DNA of 64,000 nt. Source: DATHTS01 sp041940425 (GTDB lineage Bacteria; Acidobacteriota; Blastocatellia; Pyrinomonadales; Pyrinomonadaceae). The stretch lies in contig JBGTSF010000003.1 of the NCBI GenBank assembly GCA_041940425.1, forward strand, positions 62,001-126,000, in the 5' to 3' direction. Position numbers and translations under genes: made by a program. The notes below the pieces were generated by a model that did not search any database, was not told the origin of the DNA, and saw only the letters and a list, made by a program, of their open reading frames with translations. Position 1 is the first letter of the stretch, and the number at the start of each line of letters is the position of its first letter. This document shows, one piece after another, positions 33,131 to 40,416 of the stretch.

Positions 33131-33676
33131 ATGACTGATACATTATTCGAAACGAAGGAAATGGAAACGATTCAGACGAAAAAAGATATGATCTTGACTT
33201 TGTTTGAAAACGGCACGACCGAGATCGAAGCCATCGCGGCGATTTCGGGCGCGAAACCGAGTTATGTCGGCTCCGTCCTGCAAAAAGAAGGTTTGATTGA
33301 CAACTATTTCGATCTGTACACTTCGACCAATTATCCGATGAATATTTATTCGAAACATTTTCGCGGCAAATTGGGATTTAAGGACGTAGAAACCGCCCGC
33401 AACGGCGTCCGCAGTCTTGAAAGAGCATACAGCTATTTCGATAAGATTCAAGACCGCGCCGGACAGCACCACGCTTTGGAGATGGGCTTGATGATGCTCA
33501 ACCGCGCGCGCTGGACGGGCAAGCTCGAAGAAGCCGAAATCTACCGCCGCTGGCTGGTCAGCAAACTGAGCCAGCCGCTTGCCGACAACGTCGTTTCGCT
33601 CGAAGCGAAAAAACAGGAAAAATCGGAAGAGCCGGCGGATGCCGTTTCGCAGAACGAATTGAAACTGGCGGCTTAA
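33131..33676 (+). CDS. HTH-like protein of unknown function, possibly self-regulated
   Basis: 181 residues with an excellent ribosome site (AAGGAGGAG). Residues ~18-55 (KDMILTLFENGTTEIEAIAAISGAKPSYVGSVLQKEGLI, opening KDMILTLFENGTTEIEAIA) read as a homeodomain-like HTH, the kind found in DNA-binding regulators. Residues ~65-150 are helical and basic (GVRSLERAYSYFDKIQDRAG, MLNRARWTGKLEEAEIYRRW), and the tail is low complexity. The promoter carries a TGTTTCAT dyad and a matching TGTTTCA/TGAAACA hairpin follows the gene, so the protein may bind its own control region (inference). Family not recognised. Confidence 0.7.
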   Translation: MTDTLFETKEMETIQTKKDMILTLFENGTTEIEAIAAISGAKPSYVGSVLQKEGLIDNYFDLYTSTNYPMNIYSKHFRGKLGFKDVETARNGVRSLERAYSYFDKIQDRAGQHHALEMGLMMLNRARWTGKLEEAEIYRRWLVSKLSQPLADNVVSLEAKKQEKSEEPADAVSQNELKLAA

Positions 33677-33705
33677 ATTACGATAAGCCCGCATTTTTTT
33701 AACCG

Positions 33706-33737
33706 GAGTGTTTCATACTTGAAACACTCTTTCTTTC
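33706..33737 (+). terminator. Hairpin GAGTGTTTCA/TGAAACACTC with T-rich tail
   Basis: A perfect 10-bp stem (33706-33715/33720-33729), TACT loop and a following TTTCTTTC. It would end the HTH-like gene's transcript just before ruvB. Its core TGTTTCA...TGAAACA is the same dyad as the operator at 33081-33098. Confidence 0.65.
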
Positions 33738-33781
33738 ATTGTAAAATAGAGCCTATAAAATCAAACAAAAAGGAAGAAATT

Positions 33782-34705
33782 ATGCCATTAGAATTAGTCG
33801 AAAGTCCCGTCCGCGAAAACACTTTGACCATCGGAGAGGCAACCATCGAAGATGTGCAGACCGAACCGTCTCTGCGCCCGAAATCTCTGGACGAATATAT
33901 CGGTCAGCAAAAGATCGTCAACAATTTAAAGATATTTTTAAAAGCCGCGCTCAGACGCGCCGAAGCACTCGATCACTGTCTGTTTTTCGGTCCGCCGGGA
34001 CTCGGAAAAACTTCGCTTGCAAATATCATCGCCAACGAACTCGGCGCGAATCTGAAAACCGTCCACGCGCCGTCGGTCGAAAAAGGCGGCGATCTGGCGG
34101 CGATTTTGACGAACTTGGAAGAAGGCGATGTGCTTTTTACTTTGGTCGGTGCGACGACGCGAGCCGGTCTGATTTCCGCACCTCTGCGCGGACGTTTCGG
34201 CATCGTCAATCATCTGGATTTTTACCCGCGCAAGGATTTGGAAATCATCGCGCACCGTTCGGCGGAAATTTTGAATATCGAGATTGACGCAAACGGCGCG
34301 AGCGAAATTGCGCGGCGCGGACGCGGAACGCCGCGAATTACGAATCGTCTGCTTCGCCGTGTTCGTGATTATGCGGAAATTTTGGGTGACGGAAAAATAA
34401 CGGGCGCGATGGCGCAGAAGGCTCTGGATGAAATGGAAGTTGACCGTTTCGGTCTGGACGAAGTTGACAGAAAACTTCTGCTTTCGATCATCGAAAAATT
34501 TGACGGCGGTCCCGTAGGCATCGGCACAATTGCCGCTTCGATCAGCGAAGACCGCGAATCAATCGAAGAAGTCATCGAACCTTACTTGATTCAAACCGGA
34601 TTTTTAAATCGCACGCCGCGCGGGCGCGTCGTCACTGCCTCTGCTTATGAGCATTTCGGTTTCGAACCGCCGCAGGTTGATCAGGCAGTTGCGCTGGCAA
34701 GCTAG
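33782..34705 (+). CDS. ruvB: Holliday junction helicase RuvB with internal deletion of the Walker B region
   Basis: 307 residues; RuvB is normally ~335-350. RuvB is the AAA+ motor that drives branch migration with RuvA. Present: SLDEYIGQQKIVNNL, Walker A GPPGLGKT (70-77), KGGDLAAILTNLEEGDVLF, GATTRAGL (sensor 1 region), RRGRGTPRITNRLLRRVRDY, and the winged-helix end GFLNRTPRGRVVTASAYEHFG. Missing: about 44 residues between F119 and T120 (junction at 34138/34139) that normally hold Walker B (DEIHRL) and the following helix and hairpin. The frame is kept. As read, the protein could bind but hardly hydrolyse ATP; an assembly artefact is possible. The start at 33782 fits the family. Confidence 0.9.
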   Translation: MPLELVESPVRENTLTIGEATIEDVQTEPSLRPKSLDEYIGQQKIVNNLKIFLKAALRRAEALDHCLFFGPPGLGKTSLANIIANELGANLKTVHAPSVEKGGDLAAILTNLEEGDVLFTLVGATTRAGLISAPLRGRFGIVNHLDFYPRKDLEIIAHRSAEILNIEIDANGASEIARRGRGTPRITNRLLRRVRDYAEILGDGKITGAMAQKALDEMEVDRFGLDEVDRKLLLSIIEKFDGGPVGIGTIAASISEDRESIEEVIEPYLIQTGFLNRTPRGRVVTASAYEHFGFEPPQVDQAVALAS

Positions 34706-34708
34706 TCC

Positions 34709-34822
34709 AGTAAGCAGTAGGCAGCAGCAGTAGGCAGTTTTTTATTAGATAGTAGTATTCAAGTTTCTTACAAAAAAAACTTAACTGCTTACTGCCTACT
34801 GCTGCTGCCTACTGCCTACTTA
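34709..34822. repeat. Inverted array of AGTAGGC/AGCAGTAGGC units between ruvB and the YceI gene
   Basis: The left arm 34709-34738 and right arm 34783-34822 are reverse complements made of CAGTAGG/CAGCAG units, with a 44-nt A+T-rich spacer. It begins 3 bp after the ruvB TAG and contains the TAA stop of the convergent YceI gene (34820-34822). Same unit family as 20131-20264. Confidence 0.92.
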
Positions 34823-35500
34823 CTTTGCCGCCGGTTTCGGTGCCGCCATATTCGCTTCGATATTTAAGACGATCTTGACATCATCCGAAATCGTCGGTAC
34901 GCCGTTCGGCAGATTGTTGCCGAAATTTACGCCGAAATCTTTGCGGTTGAGCGTCGTTTCGGCGACCGCGCCCATTCTTGTTCCGCCGCGCTGGTCTTTT
35001 ATAAATCCGGCGATCGTTACGGGAAACGAAACCTGTTTCGTTACGCCCTTCATCGTCAGGTCGCCCGTTACCATTAAGTTTTTGCCTTTCTTTTCGACCT
35101 TCGTGCTTTTGAAGGTCATTTCGGGAAATTTTTCGACCTCGAAAAAATCAACCGAACGCAGATGTTTATCGCGCCCGTCGTGTCCGGTGTCAACGCTTTC
35201 CACTTTGGCGGTAAACTCGACCGAAGATTTCGTAACATCCTTCATATCGTAATTGATCGCGCCGGTAAAATCGCGGAAATAGCCGGGAACATCAACGAGT
35301 CCCATATGTTTGACGCGAAAGCCGATCGAGCTGTGCGCCTTGTCGAAATTATATGTTCCGCCCGCCGCGTCGGATTTCAAATTCGAGTTGGAAAACTTTT
35401 CGATCAGATTCAAATTTTCGGCATTCGAATTCGCATTAAAAAATAAAAAAGCGGAAAACGCCGTCAGCACGGCAATTGTCAGAAAAACTTTTGACTTCAT
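34820..35500 (-). CDS. YceI family periplasmic lipid-binding protein
   Basis: 226 residues with an N-terminal signal (VFLTIAVLTAFSAFLFFNAN) and the YceI lipocalin-like fold. Signatures are YNFDKAHSSIGFRVKHMGLVDVPGYF (within it AHSSIGFRVKHMG), DKHLRSVDFFEVEKFPEMTF, GDLTMKGVTKQVSFPV and AETTLNRKDFGVNF. YceI proteins bind polyisoprenoid-like molecules in the periplasm and respond to stress or base. Extra residues (~28-48, rich in N/S) separate the signal from the domain. The TAA stop lies inside the heptad palindrome. Confidence 0.93.
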   Translation of the reverse strand: MKSKVFLTIAVLTAFSAFLFFNANSNAENLNLIEKFSNSNLKSDAAGGTYNFDKAHSSIGFRVKHMGLVDVPGYFRDFTGAINYDMKDVTKSSVEFTAKVESVDTGHDGRDKHLRSVDFFEVEKFPEMTFKSTKVEKKGKNLMVTGDLTMKGVTKQVSFPVTIAGFIKDQRGGTRMGAVAETTLNRKDFGVNFGNNLPNGVPTISDDVKIVLNIEANMAAPKPAAK

Positions 35501-35578
35501 AAACTTGCTCCTTTCAGTAACATAAATTAAATCGAAATGGAATAAATTAACGACTTATCGGTTATTATAATAAAAATT

Positions 35579-35902
35579 ATGTCATTGGACGCAATCCGCG
35601 AATGGTTTTATTCCTTCGGCGAAAATTACGGCGTAAACCCGCTGATCTTCGGCGCGATCTACGTCGGCGCGATTCCGTTTTTTTCGCTTTCCATCGCGTG
35701 GCTTGTCAAAAATTACCGTCAGAAAAAATCAATCGTTCTGCCGCTGATGGCGGCGATGTTCTGTTTTATCTCGGCGTATCTCTATCTGTTGGTCGCCGGA
35801 AAAAACGTGCCGTTTTGGGTTTACGGCATCTTGATCTTGCTGATCGTTTTCGGCGCGTATTCGACGTTTAAAAAAGTGCGGAAACAAATTAAAGAAAACT
35901 GA
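35579..35902 (+). CDS. Three-helix membrane protein of unknown function
   Basis: 107 residues with helices at about 22-42 (LIFGAIYVGAIPFFSLSIAW), 53-72 (LPLMAAMFCFISAYLYLLVA) and 79-97 (WVYGILILLIVFGAYSTF), and a basic C-terminus. It ends 6 bp before the flavin disulfide reductase start, so the two are co-transcribed; a membrane partner for the reductase is possible but only inferred. It is divergent from the YceI gene. Confidence 0.75.
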   Translation: MSLDAIREWFYSFGENYGVNPLIFGAIYVGAIPFFSLSIAWLVKNYRQKKSIVLPLMAAMFCFISAYLYLLVAGKNVPFWVYGILILLIVFGAYSTFKKVRKQIKEN

Positions 35903-35908
35903 AATTTT

Positions 35909-37366
35909 ATGTCTGACACATACGATCTGATCGTCATCGGCGGCGGTTCTGCCGGCTTGGTCGCGGCGGGCGGCGCGGGAATTTTAGGCGCGCGCGTCGC
36001 TTTGGTTGAAAAAAGCGCGCTTGGCGGCGATTGTCTCTACACGGGCTGTGTGCCGTCGAAATCTCTGATCCGTTCGGCAAAATTTGCGTCAGACGCAAAA
36101 CGCGCAAACGAATTCGGCTTTGAAATTTCGGATTTCAAATTTAAGAATGACAAATTCGCTTCCGTCACAAACCGCGTTCAAAAAATTATCAAAACCATCG
36201 AAGAACACGACGCGCCGGAAGTTTTCGAGGAAATGGGCGTAAAAGTCGTTTTCGGTTCGCCGAAATTTTTGAATGAAAATGAGATCGAAGTCGCGCTCAA
36301 AGATTCGGATGAAAAGCGAACGATGAAAGCAAAGCGTTTTTGCATTTCGACGGGTTCGTCACCGTTCGTTCCGCCGATTGAAGGCTTGAAAGAAACAAAA
36401 TACATAACGAACGAAGAAGTTTTTTATCTCAAAGAATTGCCCGAAAAATTGATCGTTCTCGGCGGCGGCGCGATCGGTGTCGAGATGGGACAGGCTTTCC
36501 AAAGACTCGGCTCGAAAGTTTCGATCATCGAGATGGACAAAAGAATTTTGTCGAAAGAAGACGAGGAAGTTTCCGCGTTTATGACCGAACTTTTGGAAAA
36601 TGAAGGTGTGAAAATTTTAACGAAATCGAAAGCCGTCAAAGCCGAAACGAATGATAAAGGCGAGAAAATTGTTTTTATCGAAAAAGATGGAAAAACTGAA
36701 AAAATTAACGGCGATGAAATTCTCGTCGCGGTCGGCAGAAAGCCGAATGTGTACGGTTTAGACCTCGAAAAAGCGAATGTAAAATACGACGAAAAGAAAA
36801 TTTTCACCGACGATTATCTGCGAACATCGGCAAAACATATCTACGCGGCGGGCGATGTCGCCGGAAAATTCCAATTCACGCATATGGCGGATTACGAAGC
36901 GCAGATCGTTTTGCAAAACTGCTTTTTGTTTTTCCCGTTCACGAAAAAAGCCGATTACACGGTCGTCCCGTGGGCGACATTTACCGAACCGGAAGTCGCC
37001 CGCGCAGGTTTGACCGAAAGTGAAGCGCGAAAAAAACACGGCGACGTAAAAGTGATCAAAGTCGAATTCGAAGAAAATGACCGCGCTCACGCCGAAGGCG
37101 AAACCGAAGGCTTTGCGAAAATTATTTTAGACGGAAAACAAATCGTCGGCGCGCATATCGTCGGGCTTCGCGCCGGAGAACTCGTTCACGAATTCGTTCT
37201 GGCGATGAAACTCGGCTTGTCGCTCGACGATCTGAGCAAGGCGATTCACGTTTACCCGACGCTTTCAAAAATTACGCAAGCCGTGGCGACGGAAAAAACT
37301 CTGGAAACTCTGAAATCGCGGTTCGTGCAGAAATGGTTCGGCAGATATTTGAAGATTTGGCGTTGA
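35909..37366 (+). CDS. FAD-dependent disulfide reductase (mercuric reductase/lipoamide dehydrogenase type)
   Basis: 485 residues of the class I pyridine-nucleotide disulfide oxidoreductases. FAD motif LIVIGGGSAGLVAAGGAGILGA, redox-active pair in GGDCLYTGCVPSKSL, NAD(P) motif IVLGGGAIGVEMGQAFQRLG, second FAD motif IYAAGDVAG, and the dimer-interface end EFVLAMKLGLSLDDLSKAIHVYPTLS. There is no N-terminal heavy-metal domain and no merA C-terminal cysteine pair, so mercury reduction is unlikely. It resembles the uncharacterised reductases often encoded beside DedA/TVP38-like membrane proteins; here the neighbour is a different three-helix protein. Substrate unknown. Confidence 0.9.
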   Translation: MSDTYDLIVIGGGSAGLVAAGGAGILGARVALVEKSALGGDCLYTGCVPSKSLIRSAKFASDAKRANEFGFEISDFKFKNDKFASVTNRVQKIIKTIEEHDAPEVFEEMGVKVVFGSPKFLNENEIEVALKDSDEKRTMKAKRFCISTGSSPFVPPIEGLKETKYITNEEVFYLKELPEKLIVLGGGAIGVEMGQAFQRLGSKVSIIEMDKRILSKEDEEVSAFMTELLENEGVKILTKSKAVKAETNDKGEKIVFIEKDGKTEKINGDEILVAVGRKPNVYGLDLEKANVKYDEKKIFTDDYLRTSAKHIYAAGDVAGKFQFTHMADYEAQIVLQNCFLFFPFTKKADYTVVPWATFTEPEVARAGLTESEARKKHGDVKVIKVEFEENDRAHAEGETEGFAKIILDGKQIVGAHIVGLRAGELVHEFVLAMKLGLSLDDLSKAIHVYPTLSKITQAVATEKTLETLKSRFVQKWFGRYLKIWR

Positions 37367-37404
37367 AATTGAGAAAAATTCGCTTGCGAAAGATGCGAAA
37401 AATT

Positions 37405-37638
37405 TTGTCCACAGATGAACACAGATGATTTTTGATTATTAGAGCGGATTTCAAATCCATACGATACAACGCCGGAATAGGTGAAAGGTGAAAAGTGAGA
37501 AGTAAAGATTAACCTTTCACCTTTCACTTTTCACTTATTCCGAATCGTTTTTGTATTTCAAATAACTGAAATCTGCTCTAAGTTGATTGATTTAACTTCT
37601 TCAAAAATCCGTGTTCATCTGTGTATATCTGTGGACAA
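37405..37638. repeat. Three palindromes nested inside one another (330-bp gap)
   Basis: Outer arms 37405-37435/37601-37638 are built of ACAGATGAAC units (TTGTCCACAGATGAACACAG and its complement). The middle arms are AGAGCGGATTTC (37441-37452) and GAAATCTGCTCT (37568-37579). The inner arms 37474-37503/37511-37541 are tandem GTGAAAG/GTGAAAA heptads. Each pair is centred in the loop of the next. It lies between the convergent reductase and xthA genes and accounts for most of 37367-37696. Confidence 0.9.
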
Positions 37639-37696
37639 TTTCTCCTGCTTCTATTCGCTTCCTTTCGCGTATTTCACGGGTAAATAAAATAACTTT

Positions 37697-38467
37697 TTAC
37701 AAATTAAATTCCGCGACGACCGGTGTGTGATCGGACGGGCGTTCCCAGCCGCGCGGTTCTTTGTCTATCCAGCAGGCGACGCATTTTTCTGCCAGAGATT
37801 CGCTTGTCCAGATGTGGTCAATGCGAAGCCCGTGATTTTTCGGAAACGCGCCTTCGCGGTAATTCCACCACGAAAATTCTTTTACGTCGCCATTCATTTT
37901 TCTAAAAACATCAACGAAGCCCCATTGTTTGACATGATGGATGGCGGCGCGTTCGGGTTTTGAAAAATGCAGTTTGCCTTCCCATGCTCTTACGTTCCAA
38001 ACGTCCGTTTCGTCCGGCGCGACGTTGAAATCGCCGCAGAGTAGGACATCGCCTTCACGGTCGCAGGTTTCGTCGAACATTTTCCGAAGTCTTTGCAGCC
38101 AATCCAGTTTAAAAGTAAATTTGTCCGTCCAGAGTTCCGTGCCGTTCGGAATGTATGTGTTGACGATTCTGACATTATTGACGGTCGCGGCGATCAGGCG
38201 TTTCGGCGCGTCGAGCGCGTCGTCGTGAAAATTTTTCTGCACGTCCGTGAGTTCGTGTTTTGAAAGAATCGCCACGCCGTTGTAGGATTTTTCGCCCATG
38301 AACGCGGTTTTATATCCGGCGTTTGCGATTTCCTCAAACGGAAAATTTTCGTCAACGCATTTCGTTTCCTGCAGGCACAAAACGTCTGTCCCGGTTTTTT
38401 CGAGCCAGTTCAAAACCTGTTCGAGCCGGACGTTTATCGAATTTACATTCCAGGTCGCTATTTTCAT
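37697..38467 (-). CDS. xthA: Exodeoxyribonuclease III
   Basis: 256 residues of the EEP fold; an AP endonuclease and 3'-5' exonuclease of base-excision repair. Motifs are MKIATWNVNSINVRLE, LCLQETKC (metal glutamate), NTYIPNG, LLCGDFNVAPDETDVW (catalytic D/N), RIDHIW and the terminal PSDHTPVVAEF catalytic histidine. All active-site residues are present and the length is normal. Its 5' side faces the three secreted-protein genes. Confidence 0.96.
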   Translation of the reverse strand: MKIATWNVNSINVRLEQVLNWLEKTGTDVLCLQETKCVDENFPFEEIANAGYKTAFMGEKSYNGVAILSKHELTDVQKNFHDDALDAPKRLIAATVNNVRIVNTYIPNGTELWTDKFTFKLDWLQRLRKMFDETCDREGDVLLCGDFNVAPDETDVWNVRAWEGKLHFSKPERAAIHHVKQWGFVDVFRKMNGDVKEFSWWNYREGAFPKNHGLRIDHIWTSESLAEKCVACWIDKEPRGWERPSDHTPVVAEFNL

Positions 38468-38598
38468 AAGTTTTTATTCTGGCTTAAAATTCCGATTTTT
38501 GCATCCGTAAAAATTAACAAAAATTTGTCCAAAAAACGATTTTTTTGTGATAGAATGTTTTCCAAGTTTTACGAAACTTTTTAACAAGGGGTCAGACA

Positions 38599-39060
38599 AT
38601 GAACAATTTTAAATTTTTATATTTTTTGTTCGCATTTCTATTTTTCGTCAATCTTTCCTACGCCCAGCAGACGACGACAACACCATCCGAAAACAAAAAG
38701 GAAAAACCCGCCGATGTCGAAATTACCGCGAAGATTCAGGCAAAGGAACTGATCTTCGAGGTCGTGCCGGATCCGAAGGTCGAATTTCCCGGCACGTTCG
38801 AGCGCGAAACCGAATGGTCTTCCGAAAGAACGAATCTGCCCGACGAGGTTCAGCCGAAGGTCATCTACCGCGACATCGGGATCACTCTGAAAATCGTCAG
38901 CACGTTTGCCGACATCGAAAAAATCGTTGACGAAGCGCTCGGCATCAAGCCGCAGACTTCTCAAACCACCGCGCCGAAACCGGAAACCAAACCGGCGGAA
39001 ACGACACCCGCGGACGACAAAACCAAAAAACCGGAAACAACCGATTCGCCGAAAAATTAA
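38599..39060 (+). CDS. Secreted protein of unknown function (cluster gene 1)
   Basis: 153 residues with a signal peptide (1-22, ending SYAQ) followed by a T/Q/K linker. The conserved-looking middle is ADVEITAKIQAKELIFEVVP, then EFPGTFERETEWSSERTNLP, with a P/T/K-rich low-complexity tail from about 115. No known fold is recognised. It is the first of three consecutive exported proteins on the plus strand; gene 2 follows after 8 bp. The weak similarity of its middle to gene 2 (ELxFEV/VELSV...RAERITVTLKNV) suggests they are related or act together. Confidence 0.7.
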   Translation: MNNFKFLYFLFAFLFFVNLSYAQQTTTTPSENKKEKPADVEITAKIQAKELIFEVVPDPKVEFPGTFERETEWSSERTNLPDEVQPKVIYRDIGITLKIVSTFADIEKIVDEALGIKPQTSQTTAPKPETKPAETTPADDKTKKPETTDSPKN

Positions 39061-39068
39061 AAACCGTT

Positions 39069-39413
39069 ATGCCGAATAAAAAGTTTATTTTTATCGCTTT
39101 TTTCGTGTCTGTCGTTTTCGCGGCGAATGTTTCCGCCCAGCAAACGACGGAAGACACAACAACCGCCGACGAAACTTTCAAGGTCGAGATCACGGATAAA
39201 AAGATTGTCGAGACCGATTACGAATCAAAGGTCGAACTCAGCGTCAAACGCGAGCAAAATCCGCCCGTTTCGGTCAACGTCGGCGCGGCGGTTCGCGCCG
39301 AGCGCATCACCGTGACGCTGAAAAACGTCTTCGGCGACGTGCGCTTTCGCGGTTCGCTCGAAAAAATTTTGAATCAGATAAATCTGCTTCGTCCGCCAAA
39401 TGAAAATAGATAA
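39069..39413 (+). CDS. Secreted protein of unknown function (cluster gene 2)
   Basis: 114 residues with a signal peptide (1-24, ending VSAQ) and then a short beta-rich domain (VEITDKKIVETDYESKVELS, then PPVSVNVGAAVRAERITVTL) ending KILNQINLL. Starts 8 bp after gene 1, with gene 3 58 bp downstream. The phrase IT(V/L)-x-L-x-NV-x-(G/A) followed by a short helix recalls the domain in gene 3 (VDEITLEVENLRARV...LANLL), so the cluster may encode paralogous or interacting secreted proteins. Function unknown. Confidence 0.68.
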   Translation: MPNKKFIFIAFFVSVVFAANVSAQQTTEDTTTADETFKVEITDKKIVETDYESKVELSVKREQNPPVSVNVGAAVRAERITVTLKNVFGDVRFRGSLEKILNQINLLRPPNENR

Positions 39414-39470
39414 GCGGGCGAAATTTTATTTTTAAATTAAATTACAGGAAATCAAGGAGGAATAATTAAG

Positions 39471-40319
39471 GTGGGAAAATTTAGCAAAGTATTGATCTTT
39501 GTATTTGTTTTAATGTGTGCGCCGGTTTACATCGCGGCGCAGGACACTTCGATCACGACGCGGACGAATCAGGCGCGTCCGACACCAACCCCGGTAACGC
39601 GTCCGACACCCGTTCGCCAACTGACGGAAGAAGAACGTCGGCGGCAGGAAGCGTCAAGTGAACGACGGCGGCAGGAAGCCGCTTCGGGCGACCCGGACGT
39701 TTTACTCGACGTGCCGAATCTGTCGGTTGACGAGATCACGCTCGAAGTCGAAAATCTGCGGGCGCGAGTTTCGCTCGACGCGCGGCTCGCCAATCTCTTG
39801 CAGTTGACGGCTGGCGCGGATGCCGGAATTGACAAGGTAAAATTGACGATCAAAGGCGTAAAGGCGGAAGTTCTTTTGAAAGTAAAATTGGACAATGTAG
39901 CTAACATCATTGACCGCACTCTGACGACGATTGACCGCAACCCGGAAATTCTGATGAAGGTTCTGGACAGTGTTGATAAAACGGTCGGCACGGTCGGCGA
40001 TGTGGCAAACACCGCGCTTCAACCCGGCGGAGTTTTGAGTCAAACCGTCAACACGCTCGGTCAGACCGTTCAAAGGACTTTGGATACAACCGGAAACATC
40101 GTCGAGAAAACTTTGGACACGACCGGCAATGTTCTAAACAGCCGGACGGTCGGAAATCTGACAAATCTGCGCGTGTTAAATGAAACGACCAACGCGGCGG
40201 GACAAACCGTTAAGCGTCTGCAAGACACTGGCGGCGGAATCATCGAAGCCGTATTCGATACCACCGGAAAACTTGTCAGCTCAAAAGTCGTCCAGCAAGC
40301 AACGCGGACGAATCAATAA
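39471..40319 (+). CDS. Secreted protein with repeated beta domain and TLGQTV-type repeats (cluster gene 3)
   Basis: 282 residues from a GTG at 39471 with a strong ribosome site (AAGGAGG, 39454-39460). Signal peptide 1-23 (YIAAQ), P/T-rich linker and a charged EEERRRQEASSERRRQEAAS segment. A conserved core (VDEITLEVENLRARVSLDA, then AGADAGIDKVKLTIKGVKAE, then VANIIDRTLTTIDRNPEIL) follows, then short repeats around TxGN(I/V)(V/L) (QRTLDTTGNIVEKTLDTTGN). The core recurs in uncharacterised proteins of several phyla as far as I recall. Likely an extracellular structural protein; role unknown. Confidence 0.7.
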   Translation: MGKFSKVLIFVFVLMCAPVYIAAQDTSITTRTNQARPTPTPVTRPTPVRQLTEEERRRQEASSERRRQEAASGDPDVLLDVPNLSVDEITLEVENLRARVSLDARLANLLQLTAGADAGIDKVKLTIKGVKAEVLLKVKLDNVANIIDRTLTTIDRNPEILMKVLDSVDKTVGTVGDVANTALQPGGVLSQTVNTLGQTVQRTLDTTGNIVEKTLDTTGNVLNSRTVGNLTNLRVLNETTNAAGQTVKRLQDTGGGIIEAVFDTTGKLVSSKVVQQATRTNQ

Positions 40320-40342
40320 TTTAATTCAGAATTAAATGCTTT

Positions 40343-40413
40343 CTCTGTGCAATCTCCGTGTTCTCTGTGTTAGAAAATTTATTTAACACAGAGAACACGG
40401 AGATTGCACAGAG
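40343..40413. repeat. Perfect 30-bp palindrome between convergent genes
   Basis: CTCTGTGCAATCTCCGTGTT... (40343-40372) pairs without mismatch with 40384-40413 around an 11-nt loop. It is followed by a T-rich stretch to 40430, so it can act as a terminator for the plus-strand gene ending at 40319. Units CTCTGTG/CTCCGTG resemble the element at 25351-25413. Confidence 0.93.
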
Positions 40414-40416
40414 TTT

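Noticed and set aside
35909..37366. Mercuric reductase
   Set aside because: The redox pair is present, but the heavy-metal N-domain and C-terminal cysteine pair are absent.
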